A stretch of DNA of 64,000 nucleotides from Paulownia fortunei (Eukaryota; Streptophyta; Magnoliopsida; Lamiales; Paulowniaceae), in the NCBI GenBank assembly GCA_019321725.1, contig CM033119.1:3807865-3871864 (forward strand). The letters are read 5' to 3'. Positions within the stretch are counted from its first letter, which is position 1; each line of letters begins with the position of its first letter. Below the pieces are notes generated by a model. The model ran no database searches and was not told the DNA's origin. It saw nothing but the letters and a program-made list of their open reading frames with translations. Both the position numbers and the translations under genes were made by a program. Positions 26,697 through 38,400 of the stretch are shown piece after piece.

Positions 26697-26719
26697 GGGG
26701 TGGGGTGGGGGGGTGGGGG
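26697..26719 (+). repeat. G-quadruplex-type motif after poly-T
   Basis: Four G runs of 4, 4, 7 and 5 bases are separated by single T residues, directly after an 18-T run. This meets the standard G4 pattern with one-base loops. Confidence 0.85.
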
Positions 26720-26965
26720 AATAAAGAAGAATATGAAGGAGAATGGATTCTGAAGGTAGAGAAATATGAAGAAATGGTGGACTTTAAAAAGAAGAAGAAG
26801 AAGAAGGAAAAGTGTGCTTGTGGGTGCATTTAAAATCACACGACTACCAAACCCTAAAAAAAAGAAAGAAGAGGACCAGGGCCATTAATGGCAACAGATG
26901 ACCCATAAAGACATAATATTCTCTATTTTTCTCACTCCAAATTGCAATGAATATAAAGGAATCAG

Positions 26966-26968
26966 CCC

Positions 26969-26999
<31 letters not shown>

Positions 27000-27010
27000 A
27001 CACACACACA
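26966..27010. repeat. C20 tract joined to (AC)n
   Basis: Twenty consecutive C residues lead into about 13 AC units. Length is likely to vary and to be error-prone in assembly. Confidence 0.9.
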
Positions 27011-29231
27011 ATAACTGTACAGTCTCCCTCTTCCTCTTCCTCTTCTGTACAGTATATTTATTTCTATACATGCAATCTGATGATCATCTAATAATCTAGC
27101 TAGCTAGTTTGTTTGTTTTGTCCATTGCTTACTGTCAAGTTAGTTGCCATAGGCGAAACATGCATAAATGAAGTTTCTCTTCCTTCTGGGCTGGACATTT
27201 TTATTGTCTAAGAGTCTCTTCAGAAAATCCAAAAACAAGATCAGATATATAGATTTGAGCCAATTCCTTATAAAATATGGTTACATAAAACAAAATTCTT
27301 GTGGAGTTGGTCTTTTATTGGGCTTGGATGCTAGTTGGGTGGATACTAATGACAAAAAAGTTATACAAACTACAGAAAATGTTTTGAATAATTTGTTCAA
27401 GAAATAATGGAAAAAATGCTTTTTCGGTTCCACAAATTAGGTGTATTGTAATTTTGGTATCATGCTTTTAAAAAATTCAAATTTAGTTACACAAATTAGC
27501 TTTTCATTGTATTTAGTCCTAACGACAAATTTCGAATGAAAAAAAGCAGGTGCGTTGCATGTGGCCATTAAAGAAAAAACTATTTTTTATGTGAAATACA
27601 CATATAACATATTACCACCGTAGCACTAAAGAAAATTATTATTTTTAATCTCACAATATAGGGGTTTTGCAAATTGGTACCAAACTTTTCAAAAAAAATC
27701 TAGTTTTAGTCAATATATCAATATTTCATTGCAACTTTAGTACTATCATTAATTTAGTCAATATATATTAAATTCAAGATTTCTGGAAGGAATTTTGGCA
27801 TATGAGGTGTACATGTTCACTTTTATTTTAAAATTTAAAATATTAATCTATTTTCTTAAAGATAAAGCATATATTAAAAGTTTAACCTTATTTCGTCAAA
27901 TTCTCCCATTTGGATTTTATCTTATCTGCAAATGAGTGTAAAATATTTTTAATATAAAAATAAACATATGTTTGGGGGGGGGGGGGGAATTTGCCCACCA
28001 ATTTACTTAAATTTTGGTATTTAGGACCAACACACACATGCATATATGTGTTGTGTAATTTTTTAATTTCAATATGTATAAAGCATATTACATATAAAAT
28101 CAGTAAGGTCTAAATTATGTAAGTTAAATAAATTAGTAATTCTTTAAATAATTTGTATATTAAATATAATTTTTTTATATTTACAAAACTTTATACATAT
28201 AATGTATTGTTAGATAAACTTTTATACTTCTTATGTCTATGCAGTATATTATTCCATATATATGCATGCATTACGTTATACATAATTTTATATGTATTTA
28301 AACTCGCATCCGTATACATTATTTAATTTCATATGTTAATTGTACATATTACATAAATTTTTTATATATTCCAATTATAAAAAATACGTATAAGTACTAT
28401 CCATATTTTATATAATATTATGTGTTAGTAAAGTGAATACACATGTATGCAACATTTATATAATACATAAATGTTACACTCTTTATGTATTTGACATATA
28501 TATTAAGTAATGTGAATTCATATATTAGGAAGTCATATATAACTATATATGGACAATCTTCCTATTTTGAGCTAAAAATTTCTCCATCTCTTCTATTTGT
28601 GCACGCCGCCTCAGCCCCCCCTCATGTTTGAATGTGTCTCCATATATAGGTTGGTGGCTTTGTAGAAGAAGCCTTGCAACCTGTAATTATTTTTTTTATT
28701 AATTATTCAGTTTTACTTTTTCTTATATGATATATCATTTCCATTTTTAGCCCCATAACTTTAAGATATATACAATTTGGTCCCTCCAATGGCTGAGTTA
28801 ACGGTCCATTTGTATCCTTAATTTGCAAAAAAAGTCGAGATAGACGATGCGATATGCAAAAGTGCTAAATTTTAAGGCCAAAAGTTAAATTGGTCTTACT
28901 TATGCGACAAAAAAGGTAATTTACCAAGTATAAACTTTAAAGGTGTGAACAAATCTAATTGAGATGAACAAGATTTGTTAAAGTTTATTTTGAATTTTTT
29001 ATCCAATTTGAAATTACTCAAAGCTTGATTTGATCATTAAATCAATCGAGTTTGAATGAACTTTAATTGAATCGATCAAGAATTGAATTTGAATATTTTA
29101 ATAATTTTGTACATTATTATTTTTTTAGTTAAATAATTAAAATTTTAAATTGTATAATTAGCAAATCAAACGAACTTTTTGGGAGATTCGTTATGTAATA
29201 TCTTTATTTGTTTTTAGCCCTCTCAAACTTT

Positions 29232-29447
29232 GGCCCATGAAATTTTTCCGCACGCATTAATCTGAACTCACACGTTACCGAAGCTCGGATGGAAAGTGTT
29301 GCGGTTTTATGATTTTAAGCCCAATACAAGAATAAAAGTGGGCTTGCGATTAATCCAGCCCATTAGCCTGTTCAGAAATAATTCATGATTGAAGCCCAAT
29401 TAAAAAAAAGTGGGATCAATATATGGGCTTGCAAGTAATCCAGCCCA
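29232..29447. promoter_or_regulatory. Cluster of seven site II (TGGGCY) motifs upstream of the DNL gene
   Basis: TGGGCC or TGGGCT, on either strand, occurs at 29232-29237, 29318-29323, 29339-29344, 29357-29362, 29393-29398, 29424-29429 and 29442-29447. Part of the cluster lies in an ~85-bp direct duplication (29340 and 29425). In plants, site II motifs bind TCP factors and are frequent upstream of nuclear genes for ribosomal and organellar proteins. The nearest downstream gene is the DNL zinc-finger gene, whose ATG is 200 bases away. Confidence 0.6.
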
Positions 29448-29647
29448 TTAGCCTGTTTCGAAATAATTCATTCTAAAATCAATACAAGAACAAAAATCTA
29501 ACAAATCATTAGATTCTCTGGTCTGTAAGGTCGGAATTTATATACGCCATTTTCATCTCCAATTCTCCATTTCTAATAGAAACAAGAAGAAAAAAATCAT
29601 TGAAGCCGCATATACAGACAATAAAGATACGCATAAATTCATCGGAA

Positions 29648-30974
29648 ATGGAAACCCTAACCACCACCACCGGCGGCGTTTCTCTACCGATTTTCTCCCC
29701 AACAAATCCAAAGACCCTTCTTCCCGGCGGTTCCTCCGATTCTCCACTTCCCCCAAAAGTCAGCTGTCCTTTCCCCACTTTTAGGCTCCATCTTTTTGAT
29801 CATTCCCGACTTTAACTCCTCTTTCTTCTCTTATTTTACAGATAATAATAATGGCAACAATAACAGCGAAAACGATCTCAAGTTCGATTCGACTGACTCC
29901 GCCCTCGTCCCCATACTCAGAAATCACACTCTCTCCAAGGCGCTATTTTTGTTTGCTTTTTCCTTTTTTTTTTGGGATAGAAATTCTAATTCTCCGATGA
30001 TTAAACGAAAATATTCTTTTCGTTTTGCAGGATGCTGCGATGGGGCTGGTACTTAGCGCGGCGAATGTGAGAGGATGGACAACCGGGTCGGGTATGGAAG
30101 GCCCATCCGTCCCCGCCGGTTCGGATTCTGGTTCTGGTACGGAGCGGGTGTCCACTTTCCCTTGGTCGCTCTTCACCAAATCCCCACGGCGTAGAATGCG
30201 CGTGGCCTTCACATGCAACGTTTGCGGCCAGCGCACAACTCGCGCCATCAATCCACATGCCTACACAGACGGCACTGTTTTTGTTCAGGTATCCATATGT
30301 CGTGTATACAATAATTAGTAACAAATTCGGGATTGAGTATGATTTAGCTTGGTTCTAAAAATTGTTTTGGCAATTAGTTTGGCGTAGTTTAGAAAAATAA
30401 ATAAGTATCATATCATTACAACAAAATTGGTAAAAAAAATTATTTTAAGATGACAATATATTCTTTCATTTTATGAACACGTTAGATTTGTCTTTAATAA
30501 AACTAAAACAAAAGCAATTCTTCAAACAAAAACATATGAAAATGTGGTCTTTATCATCAGTCCAGTTATTATAGTTTGTTTGGGATTTGGATAGTTTGGA
30601 ATAAATCGCAATTTAATTGGTACTGAATATTAGGAGGAATTTTGTCACATGACTAATTGCAATTTGTTGTCATGTGAAAGTTTCGAGTTCTATTCAAGAG
30701 ATTCTGAAGTATTTGTAGAATATGAGTTGCGAATGCATAGTTTATGCAACTGTTTAATATTTTAAAGTTCAACCATATTGATAGTGTTTTTTCTTTTTTG
30801 GGTTAGTGTTGCGGTTGCAATATATTTCATAAGCTGGTGGACAATTTGAATCTGTTCCACGAGATGAAGTGCTATGTGAATTCAAGTTTCAACCCAAACC
30901 CAAATGATGATGTGAGCTTCAAGTATTTTGACCTGGATGAGGACAACAATGACGATATTTTTCCGCTTTTATAA
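29648..30974 (+). CDS. DNL (Zim17/HEP-type) zinc-finger protein, predicted organellar
   Basis: Zim17/HEP proteins are Hsp70 escort chaperones of mitochondria and plastids. Exon 1 starts at the ATG at 29648 ('METLTTTTGG', Ser/Thr-rich, transit-peptide-like). Exon 2 is 29842-29939, exon 3 30031-30288, exon 4 30807-30974. The joined product is about 213 residues if exon 1 ends at 29765. Exon 3 carries 'GWTTGSGMEGPSVPAG' and 'RRMRVAFTCNVCGQRT'; exon 4 begins 'CCGCNIFHKLVDNLNLFHEM'. The two CxxC pairs plus the DNL signature define the domain. Two features are unclear: the exon 1 donor is weak (29765 or 29729 keep the frame; a one-base indel near 29815 is an alternative), and intron 2 appears to start with GC. 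The acidic tail 'DLDEDNNDD' ends the protein. Plastid targeting is inferred from relatives and the N-terminus. Confidence 0.88.
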
Positions 30975-33900
30975 AAGGTGATTAATGCTATCAGTGCATT
31001 TAGTGATATTGTTGTACATATTGATGTACATTCTATTGGTCTTATACGGAGTATTGTACTTTATTGTGCTTGTAAATAGGGATGCCACTGTTGTTATGAT
31101 TGAATAAGTAGTGTTATTTGTATAAAGATTTATTATAAGAAAATATGTATATTTAATGATATGATGGCATGATCATTGGCTACACCACCTTAGTAATAAA
31201 TACTGGGGAGATAAAGTGTTTCTTCTGAAGTCCTCGTTAGTGAAATAATAACCTAGTTTTCTCAAAGGGTTAAGGTTGACGCCCCAAGACTTTACAAGCA
31301 TGAAGTCTTGGATTCAAGTCCCACAAACATGTGGGTATTAGTGTCACTCTATTGATGATTGTATTAAATCGATAGTTGATTGATTTCTTGATGTAAAATT
31401 ATTGCTTCTCAAGAAGCACAAAAAGAGAGAGAAATTATCTAGTTTGAAGCAGAGTTTTTAATAATTTCACATGGCACGGCATTCTTTCTTTTAGGTTAGC
31501 TAATGGAAATGGGTTTTTCCTTTTTGCTTTTTTTCTGGACAAAAGTTATGAGTAGGAGAAGAGGACAAAGGTGTTATTGACATATGTTATTCTGGTTGAG
31601 AACCAACATCTCTTAGTTTATACTTTGAATGCATGTACATGTCACAGTTGTATTATAAGTATTCAATTATAAATAGTATAATTATACTTCTGCTTATGTT
31701 TAATTTGAGGGTGCCTGAACGAAAGGAAGTAAACATAGGGAAACACATATTTTTTCCTTTTACTTTTCCATTTCTCCTGATTGAAAAAAATAAGGTTCTT
31801 TAGTAATTCATATTCCTACATGTGTTTCCTTTGTTATTGTTCCTTCGCTTTCTTATGCATGCGACCCAGACCTATTGTTTAATTTTTTTTTGCAGTCTGT
31901 GCAGCAAAGGGGTTCTAATTTCCTGTGTAGTCTTTGTTGGAACTACATAATTGCCAGATCTGTTTTTAAATCTAACTTGTCTTTTTCCATTTTCGGGGAG
32001 AACTGCAATTGCTACTCATTTTACATGTTCATGGAGGAATAGATTGAGGGACGGTGTATGGATGTGAACTTGGAGAGAGGGATCATTTGGACCTCTGCCT
32101 ATGCAGGTTTTGAGGAAATTTCGTGGAGTCTAGGTGTTTTTCCCCCCTTTTTTTTGTACACCTGTTTGCTAAGCAGATAGTTGTAATTTTTTAATTTTCC
32201 AAATAAATATTTGGTCCTTTTGTAATGGCTGGAAAAGATACGATCCATATTCCGTATATTGTTTGACTAGGTAATTTGGAAGTTTTTTACAAGTCCCTTT
32301 TGGGAGGCATTTAATTTGGTTTGTACCATACCAATATCATGTGTCCTAAAGCATGTTAGATCTTCCTGCAGGTTTTAGATGGTATACATATTATATTTGA
32401 AAGTGTTTCAGAGCTCTGTTGTTGGGACTTTGCCAATCCCTCCTGTTGTGTAATCAATTCAGTTTCTATAATGTTACTCACATCATTGTGCATGAGAGCA
32501 CATCAGCCCGACTACTTTGTTCTTGGTCTATTTGAGGCCAAAATTTTCATCTCTCTGCCAATTTAAATCTACCAAGCACCTTTTCTTCCTGCTTATTCAA
32601 ATTTCAACCAACCTTAAGCAGCTGTAGATAGTCATTGGCTGCAGGCTGTTTAGGATTGTAGTTGTACTTCAAAGTCATATGCTTGTTCTATGATGATGCA
32701 TTGCTGTCATCGGATCAGATGAAAATTTATCTGATGTTTGGTAGCAACTATTATTGCACCAAATCATAAAATGAGCAGATTACATATTCTATTGGAATTT
32801 GATTAGATTGTTTGATTTTTTGAGGAGATATACTTGACTTGATTTCGAACAATTGATTGTTATGTGGACATATTCATGCCCTTTATGGTAATCGTCCATT
32901 TTCTTGGCCGCCTCTCTTCCTCCTACTCTTTTATGTGTATATTACTGTATTATTGGTTTGAGGGGACTCAAGGGAGGTAGAAACTTATTGGGGCATAATT
33001 ATTTGGGAAAAATTCTGCTTTATTATCTCTTCATATTTTAAGTTTTTATTTAGTTGTAAGTCTCCTTAAAAAATATCCAAGATGTAGCAATTTCCTCACT
33101 TAGGGTTAAACATAAAAAATTAGGGGGGAAACCCCAATCCTCCTCCTATCCCATCACCAGCAACTGATGTTGACGACGTGATGGTAGATGGCGAATGTTC
33201 AATTTGATTAATTACATTAAAATAGTTAATGGTTTTATTTTATTTTTGGTAAAATTCCTTATCAATTTAAATAAATTTAGGATTGATTGTGAGAAACATG
33301 TTTTTGTCCTTACATGGGCTATGTACAATTAATGTAAGATTTGATGTGCAAATACAAGATGGGATTACGGACACATATTTCAATACTGGACAATGAGAAT
33401 TGTTATTAACACTATCATATTCATTACCAGTGATATTCAGGTAAACTCCTGAAATCATTTGAGTTTGGGGAATACTAAGGAATTCCGTCATCACCATTTC
33501 ATCTCGATTTTGTTTTTATCTTTGTTCCAATTGTACTACCCTTTAGTGACTCTGTGTTCCTATTGTACTACACCAGTTGCTCATATTTGTATATAGGGGT
33601 CTGCCAAGTAGTGTGCTAAAAGGGCACTGAATGAAGGCTCTACTTCCTTATTTTCCCTGTTTTTGCTCTTTGATTTTCTTTCTCTTGGTTTCTTCCTGCT
33701 GATTTGTTTCTTCTGGATTGTCTGAGGTAGCATGCCAGAATTTGTGTTGACTTAAATTTATCAGTTCTCTCCTAAGACTGATTTTATTTGAAATTTATCT
33801 GATACACAAAATAAATGGAAATAAAGGCTCTGTTTTTTTCAGTTGTCAGTTGTTAAGCAATTTTTCTTGTGGAAAAAAAATATAGCCAACTGATGCAAAA

Positions 33901-34001
33901 TCTGATGTCTCAACTTATTTTTCCACCTTTTAAAACTATCCTCTTCCACTAATAAAATTGTGTTTAATACTTACCCATTTCCCACCTCACACCACAAACA
34001 T
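30975..34001. other. Intergenic, possibly including 3' UTR of the DNL gene
   Basis: About 3 kb between two plus-strand genes with no supported coding region. A strong acceptor-like site ('ttttttttgcag') lies near 31895, so an extended 3' UTR or a non-coding transcript is possible. A segment near 31265-31420 has a tRNA-B-box-like 'ggattcaagtcc' and looks SINE-like. Confidence 0.45.
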
Positions 34002-34087
34002 CCAATCCCACGTCAGAGGATGCCATCCAACCAAGCCAATAAGATAATTCCTACCAGATATCCCCATTTCTCCATCCATGCATTATC
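34002..34087 (+). promoter_or_regulatory. Light-type promoter elements upstream of plastocyanin
   Basis: Within 270 bases of the plastocyanin ATG there are CCAAT at 34002-34006 and 34036-34040, CCACGTCA (ACGT core) at 34008-34015, GATAA at 34043-34047 and its inverse TTATC at 34083-34087. GATAA (I-box) and ACGT cores are common in photosynthesis-gene promoters. An AT-rich 'acatattaaag' near 34158 could act as a TATA box. Activity is inferred only. Confidence 0.45.
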
Positions 34088-34263
34088 TGATCAATGACCC
34101 CTCCACAAACACACACCACACACACTGAACCACAAAAATCAACCCTCTTTTCTCCCACATATTAAAGCCAACTTCCCTTCCCTTTCTTTTCTTGATTTCC
34201 AATCACATTTTAAGCCTCTAAAGCCAGTAGGGTGGCAACACCAACATCACACATTGCTTAAGA

Positions 34264-34767
34264 ATGGCCACTGTTACCTCAGCTGCTGTTACCATTCCAT
34301 CATTCTCTGGCCTTAAGGCTGGTGCCTCAGCCTCCAAGGCCACCACCGCAAGGTTTGCTGCCACCCCAGCCGCACCAAAGTTTGCGGTGAAGGCCTCGTT
34401 GAAGGACTTTGGCGTGGCGGTTGCCGCCACTGCTGCCAGTGCAATGCTGGCCAGCAATGCCTTGGCCATTGAGGTCATTCTTGGTGGTGATGATGGCTCC
34501 TTGGCTTTCATCCCCCAAAACTTTGAAGTTGCGTCGGGTGAGAAAATTGTCTTCTCAAACAATGCCGGATTCCCCCACAATGTGGTGTTCGACGAGGACG
34601 AAGTCCCAGCTGGGGTAGATGTATCCAAGATTTCAATGAGTGAAGAGGACCTCCTTAATGCAAAAGGGGAGACATATGCAGTGACTTTGACAGAGAAAGG
34701 GACATACAGTTTCTACTGTGCTCCTCACCAAGGAGCTGGCATGGTTGGAAAAGTAACCGTGAAATAG
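34264..34767 (+). CDS. PETE: Plastocyanin, chloroplast precursor
   Basis: Small blue-copper protein that carries electrons from cytochrome b6f to photosystem I in the thylakoid lumen. Single exon, 167 residues. Residues 1-68 form a bipartite transit peptide: a stroma-targeting Ala/Ser/Lys-rich part, then a hydrophobic Ala-rich lumen signal ending 'ASNALA'. The mature protein begins '[10 protein letters not shown]' and is 99 residues, the standard length. All four copper ligands are present at canonical mature positions: His37 ('GFPHNVVF'), Cys84, His87 and Met92 ('[10 protein letters not shown]'). The acidic patch 'DEDE' and 'SEED' is also kept. Codon use is more GC-rich than the surroundings, as usual for an abundant protein. 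The gene converges on PLD delta across 646 bases. Confidence 0.99.
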   Translation: MATVTSAAVTIPSFSGLKAGASASKATTARFAATPAAPKFAVKASLKDFGVAVAATAASAMLASNALAIEVILGGDDGSLAFIPQNFEVASGEKIVFSNNAGFPHNVVFDEDEVPAGVDVSKISMSEEDLLNAKGETYAVTLTEKGTYSFYCAPHQGAGMVGKVTVK

Positions 34768-35413
34768 ATTGTTTTTTCCATTCAACACTTTGTATCTGAA
34801 TGCTAATCAATCTCATTTTTGTATTTGCTTTATCCGTGTTATAAATTATAGATAAGCGAAACTGCTACATGTAAGAGATGATGTCTGTGTATTCACAACT
34901 TCTTCAATCAGACTTGTACATTTGTTCTGCTGCTGAGATTTTCAGAGACTTTAATCTTTGCAAAATACAAAGGGTTTTGAATTAATCTTACCAGAAAATG
35001 AAGAAAAGTGCGAAAAAATTCTAAGGGACACCTCTCTTGAGGGGAAATAGAACGAAGCCATAAAATGCCTGAGTTTTGATTTGGTATTTTATTGAAAAGA
35101 GATGCCTATTGACATTGTTCTTTTGTCCTAAAAGTTCGTTCCTCAAACAACATGCTGTAGCATCACAACAAAAGTTCTATTGCTTTTCATGAAAGCATTA
35201 TACAATAAAACTGTGAATCCAAATGAATACATTCAAGAGACATCAAAATGGGTAAGACCACCTAAAGTTACAGGGCAACAGCATAGCATGCTTGCAAAAG
35301 TATTACTACTTTGAAGTAGCTTCACATGAGTATTGTAGACTATCTATTTACAAACTCCTTCTTGGGGGTATAAAGATCTGTACAGAACTATAGGCACGGA
35401 ATCTAGTATGAGT
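34768..35413. other. Convergent 3' spacer between plastocyanin and PLD delta
   Basis: This 646-base stretch should hold both 3' UTRs. No open frame or repeat of note was seen. AT-rich polyadenylation-type signals occur on both strands. Confidence 0.5.
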
Positions 35414-38400
35414 CTATGTAGTCAAAGCATCAGGCAGATTGGTAGGAGCACCTAGCACCTTACCACCAACATCTGGAAACGTTTCATGTCCAGGCAAGGG
35501 GTTTACCTTACCATCAGCATCTATCTCCACTGGGTATTTGAGTATATGACCTTGTAATGGAGTGAACTGTTCAGCTGTGAATCTCTTCCAGTTATGGTCA
35601 GCAACACCGTTCACATACTTGACACAATCCAAACTTTCTGGATCCTTGAAGCAATTATCAATCTTTCCCAAGTGCTCTGCCCAAAGCGACGTTCTATATC
35701 CATATATCTGCAGAGGTATAATATTTCAGATGAATAATATGTTTGTTATATTTTCTTGAAATGTATGACTTGTGAAACATTTCATTAAGGGTGGCTGATA
35801 GTTTAGACTCTTTTCTGGCATATTTAAAGGCTAGTTACCAACGTTTAGTGATAGCCAAGGATCTTTTTTTCTTTTGGTTCCTCGAAAAGAAAAGGATGCA
35901 ACAAAGCTAACCTGGCCATGAGGGTGTTCCTTCTTCTTAGCCCAGGTGTGATGGGGCTGATAAGCACCCATGGCAATCTCTGTATCTCTTGAACCAGCCA
36001 TAGACCGTTGGTTAATATTGGCAGAACCCAGTATCACATACTCATCATCCACTACCATTCCCTTGGCATGTACATAAATCATAAATCGTCCAGATTTTTG
36101 TGAAGCTGATTCCTGGCAAGAGTTCTATCTCAAGTTAATGTAGTTTAGTAAACGGCTTGTAACAGTAATCATTTGCCTTCAATTTAGAAATGACTGGCAG
36201 CTGGAAAAATACTATAAAAGGTTTATAGATGAGTTCCCATGCCATTTTAAAACTTTCATAAAGAGTGGATGTGTTCAGACTCTGATGGAAAACCATATTT
36301 GATATTATTTCTCTCTGGAAGACTAAAATCAACAAATATAACGCAAGGCAACACGAGGGTTGAGCAAAACATTAAGGTTTCCTATGAATAAGGTCAAATA
36401 CAGCTCAGATCAGGGCCCTAATTTTCTTAAGAAAAAGAAAGAACTAAGCCAAACTGTTAAAAGGACTTCTAATTTAAATTTTACATTCCTGAACCAAACA
36501 AGGCCTACAGAATTTAATATCCAATGCTGGAGAACAGTATTTGCATCCAGTGGCTGAGCCAGAATTTGGTGTAGGACTAATTATTGTTCTTTGTAGTAAA
36601 TTATTGTACTGTTATTTAGAAATAAGTGAGCTATGCCAAGCAAATTAAAGAGATTCTATAGATGGAAAATTGACAAAGTAGTTGAAGAGGATAAGTATGA
36701 TTTTAGCATTATTTATACCAACAGAAGACATAAAAGTGAGAAATAATTACTGTATCTCCATTTGATGGGGATTGGCCATTTCCATTTGATTCTTCTCCAT
36801 GCTCCTCTCGGTTGCCAAGACAGTAAAAATTCAGATAGTCAGTTGGATTCGCATTCTTAAGGCGAGCAAACTTAAGTTCTTGAGCAACAATTTCATACAT
36901 CATTTGCATTGTCTGCCCCTACAAGAGCAAATCTTTCAAGAGTAAGGACAGCATCCTGTGTGTGCAGGACATTGATAGCAACAGGCAGGACATGGAACAT
37001 GAGCCTATAATTTGGTAATTCATTTGAAACAACATACTTAGATTACTTATCCAAAGAAAGTATTATGCTCAGTTATAGAAAATATGTATACATATGGCGT
37101 GTAGAATCCAGCAAATTTTGTCCCTTGGTGTAAACCATTCAAATGACGACCTATTTTTCCTATCCACAATCCATCTTACTGTCCTAATACGAAAAGGAAA
37201 TGTACTAATTAATTCGTCAAACATGCTTCACAATTAAGCAAGTTAACAACCAAAAGAATGACAGACACTTCTTGGTCTGCTGCATTACCTGCCAATAAAG
37301 GATTTCTTGTACAGAGGCAGAATTGGGTGCACCCTCTGGCCACATTGGGATAACAACATAAACAGTAAATCTCTCCTTTGCCCTTATTTTACTGGCAATT
37401 TTTAATGCCAGTTCCATTGGGATTAAATTGTCAGCACCTAAGAGAAGCAAATTGTGATATAAGTAAATGCAACAGAAAGATCTCCGAGAGTTATCAAGCT
37501 GAAAGTTATCTAAGCTAATCAAGTTAGCCGCTAGTTTTGGTTTATCTCATGTTACATTCATTAAAAGTGAGGTGGGAAATGGATCCTTAGGAAAAACACA
37601 AGTTTCAAAATCATCTTGATTGTTAAGTTTGTTAGCCACCTTTGCTTGGCCAATTTCATTCACTCAATTTTTATGGCAAAACTTGTTGTAGAAAGAGATA
37701 GTTCTACCTTATTTCTAACATCCGTACTTTCTAAGATTGTCAGTCTCAAAGCAGACCAAGTTAATTAAATGCACACAATTTATCTCAGGAGATATACTCT
37801 GGTCAAACTAAAATTTTGAGAAGCTACCTACCTGCATTTTTATAGGAGGGCCAAGCATAAGATGACCCAAGGAAATATTGATTCTCAATGTATATGAAGT
37901 GCTGAGCAGATCTAATTGCCTGGATATAAGCCTTTTGAATGCTTCTATCTATCACCAAATTTTTTGCACAAACTAGATTCTGCAATAAATCGATGCTTCA
38001 AACACTTGTTAGCAGAATCATAAAGAAGCTAACAAGCTAAGATCATGGAAATTGTAAACTAGACAGCAAAAACATGGAAGTTGAGAAAAACAACAACTGA
38101 GATTATTACTTGCTGCTCAGCTGCATGGACAGTTTTGGGAAATCCTTTCAACGATCCTGAATCTATGGATCGGAAAACCTGTTGAAATCAAAATAGGCAA
38201 CGAAGATCAAGTTTTAGTCACATAAAGTAAAATAAAAGAACTTTTCTTTATTGAGGCATTCTTAACCTGGACATGCCAGTTTTCGGGATCATCTTCCTCG
38301 GAAACCCATAATGAAGGATGATCATTCGGAACAGTCATTGAAGGACTAGTTATCCATGAAATGCGCTCGATCTTTATCAAAGCATCATCATGCCAATGTG

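Larger units (their letters stand above)
22369..29231. other. Intergenic AT-rich block with homopolymer tracts and decayed repeats
   Basis: About 7 kb with no supported protein gene. It holds a C-run with a CCCT repeat (23390-23420), a 68-bp tandem duplication (24031-24165), a probable decayed DNA-element end near 24730-24930 ending 'acccacccctaa', a G4-type motif (26697-26719), a 20-C run plus (AC)n (26966-27010) and a 14-G run (27974-27987). An open frame of 79 residues at 27168-27407 has no recognisable family. Confidence 0.55.

Noticed and set aside
26605..26839. Open frames rich in Phe, Lys, Gly or Pro
   Set aside because: They come from poly-T, poly-A and G-run sequence; low complexity only.
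27168..27407. 79-residue open frame
   Set aside because: Lys/Asn/Leu-rich as expected from AT-rich DNA, with no recognised family or splice context; kept only as a note in the spacer entry.
31265..31420. tRNA-like or SINE-like segment
   Set aside because: It has a B-box-like 'ggattcaagtcc', but no cloverleaf, clear A box or poly-A tail. Not enough to call a gene or a SINE.
34218..34628. 136-residue minus-strand open frame
   Set aside because: Antisense shadow of the plastocyanin gene, caused by its GC-rich codon use.
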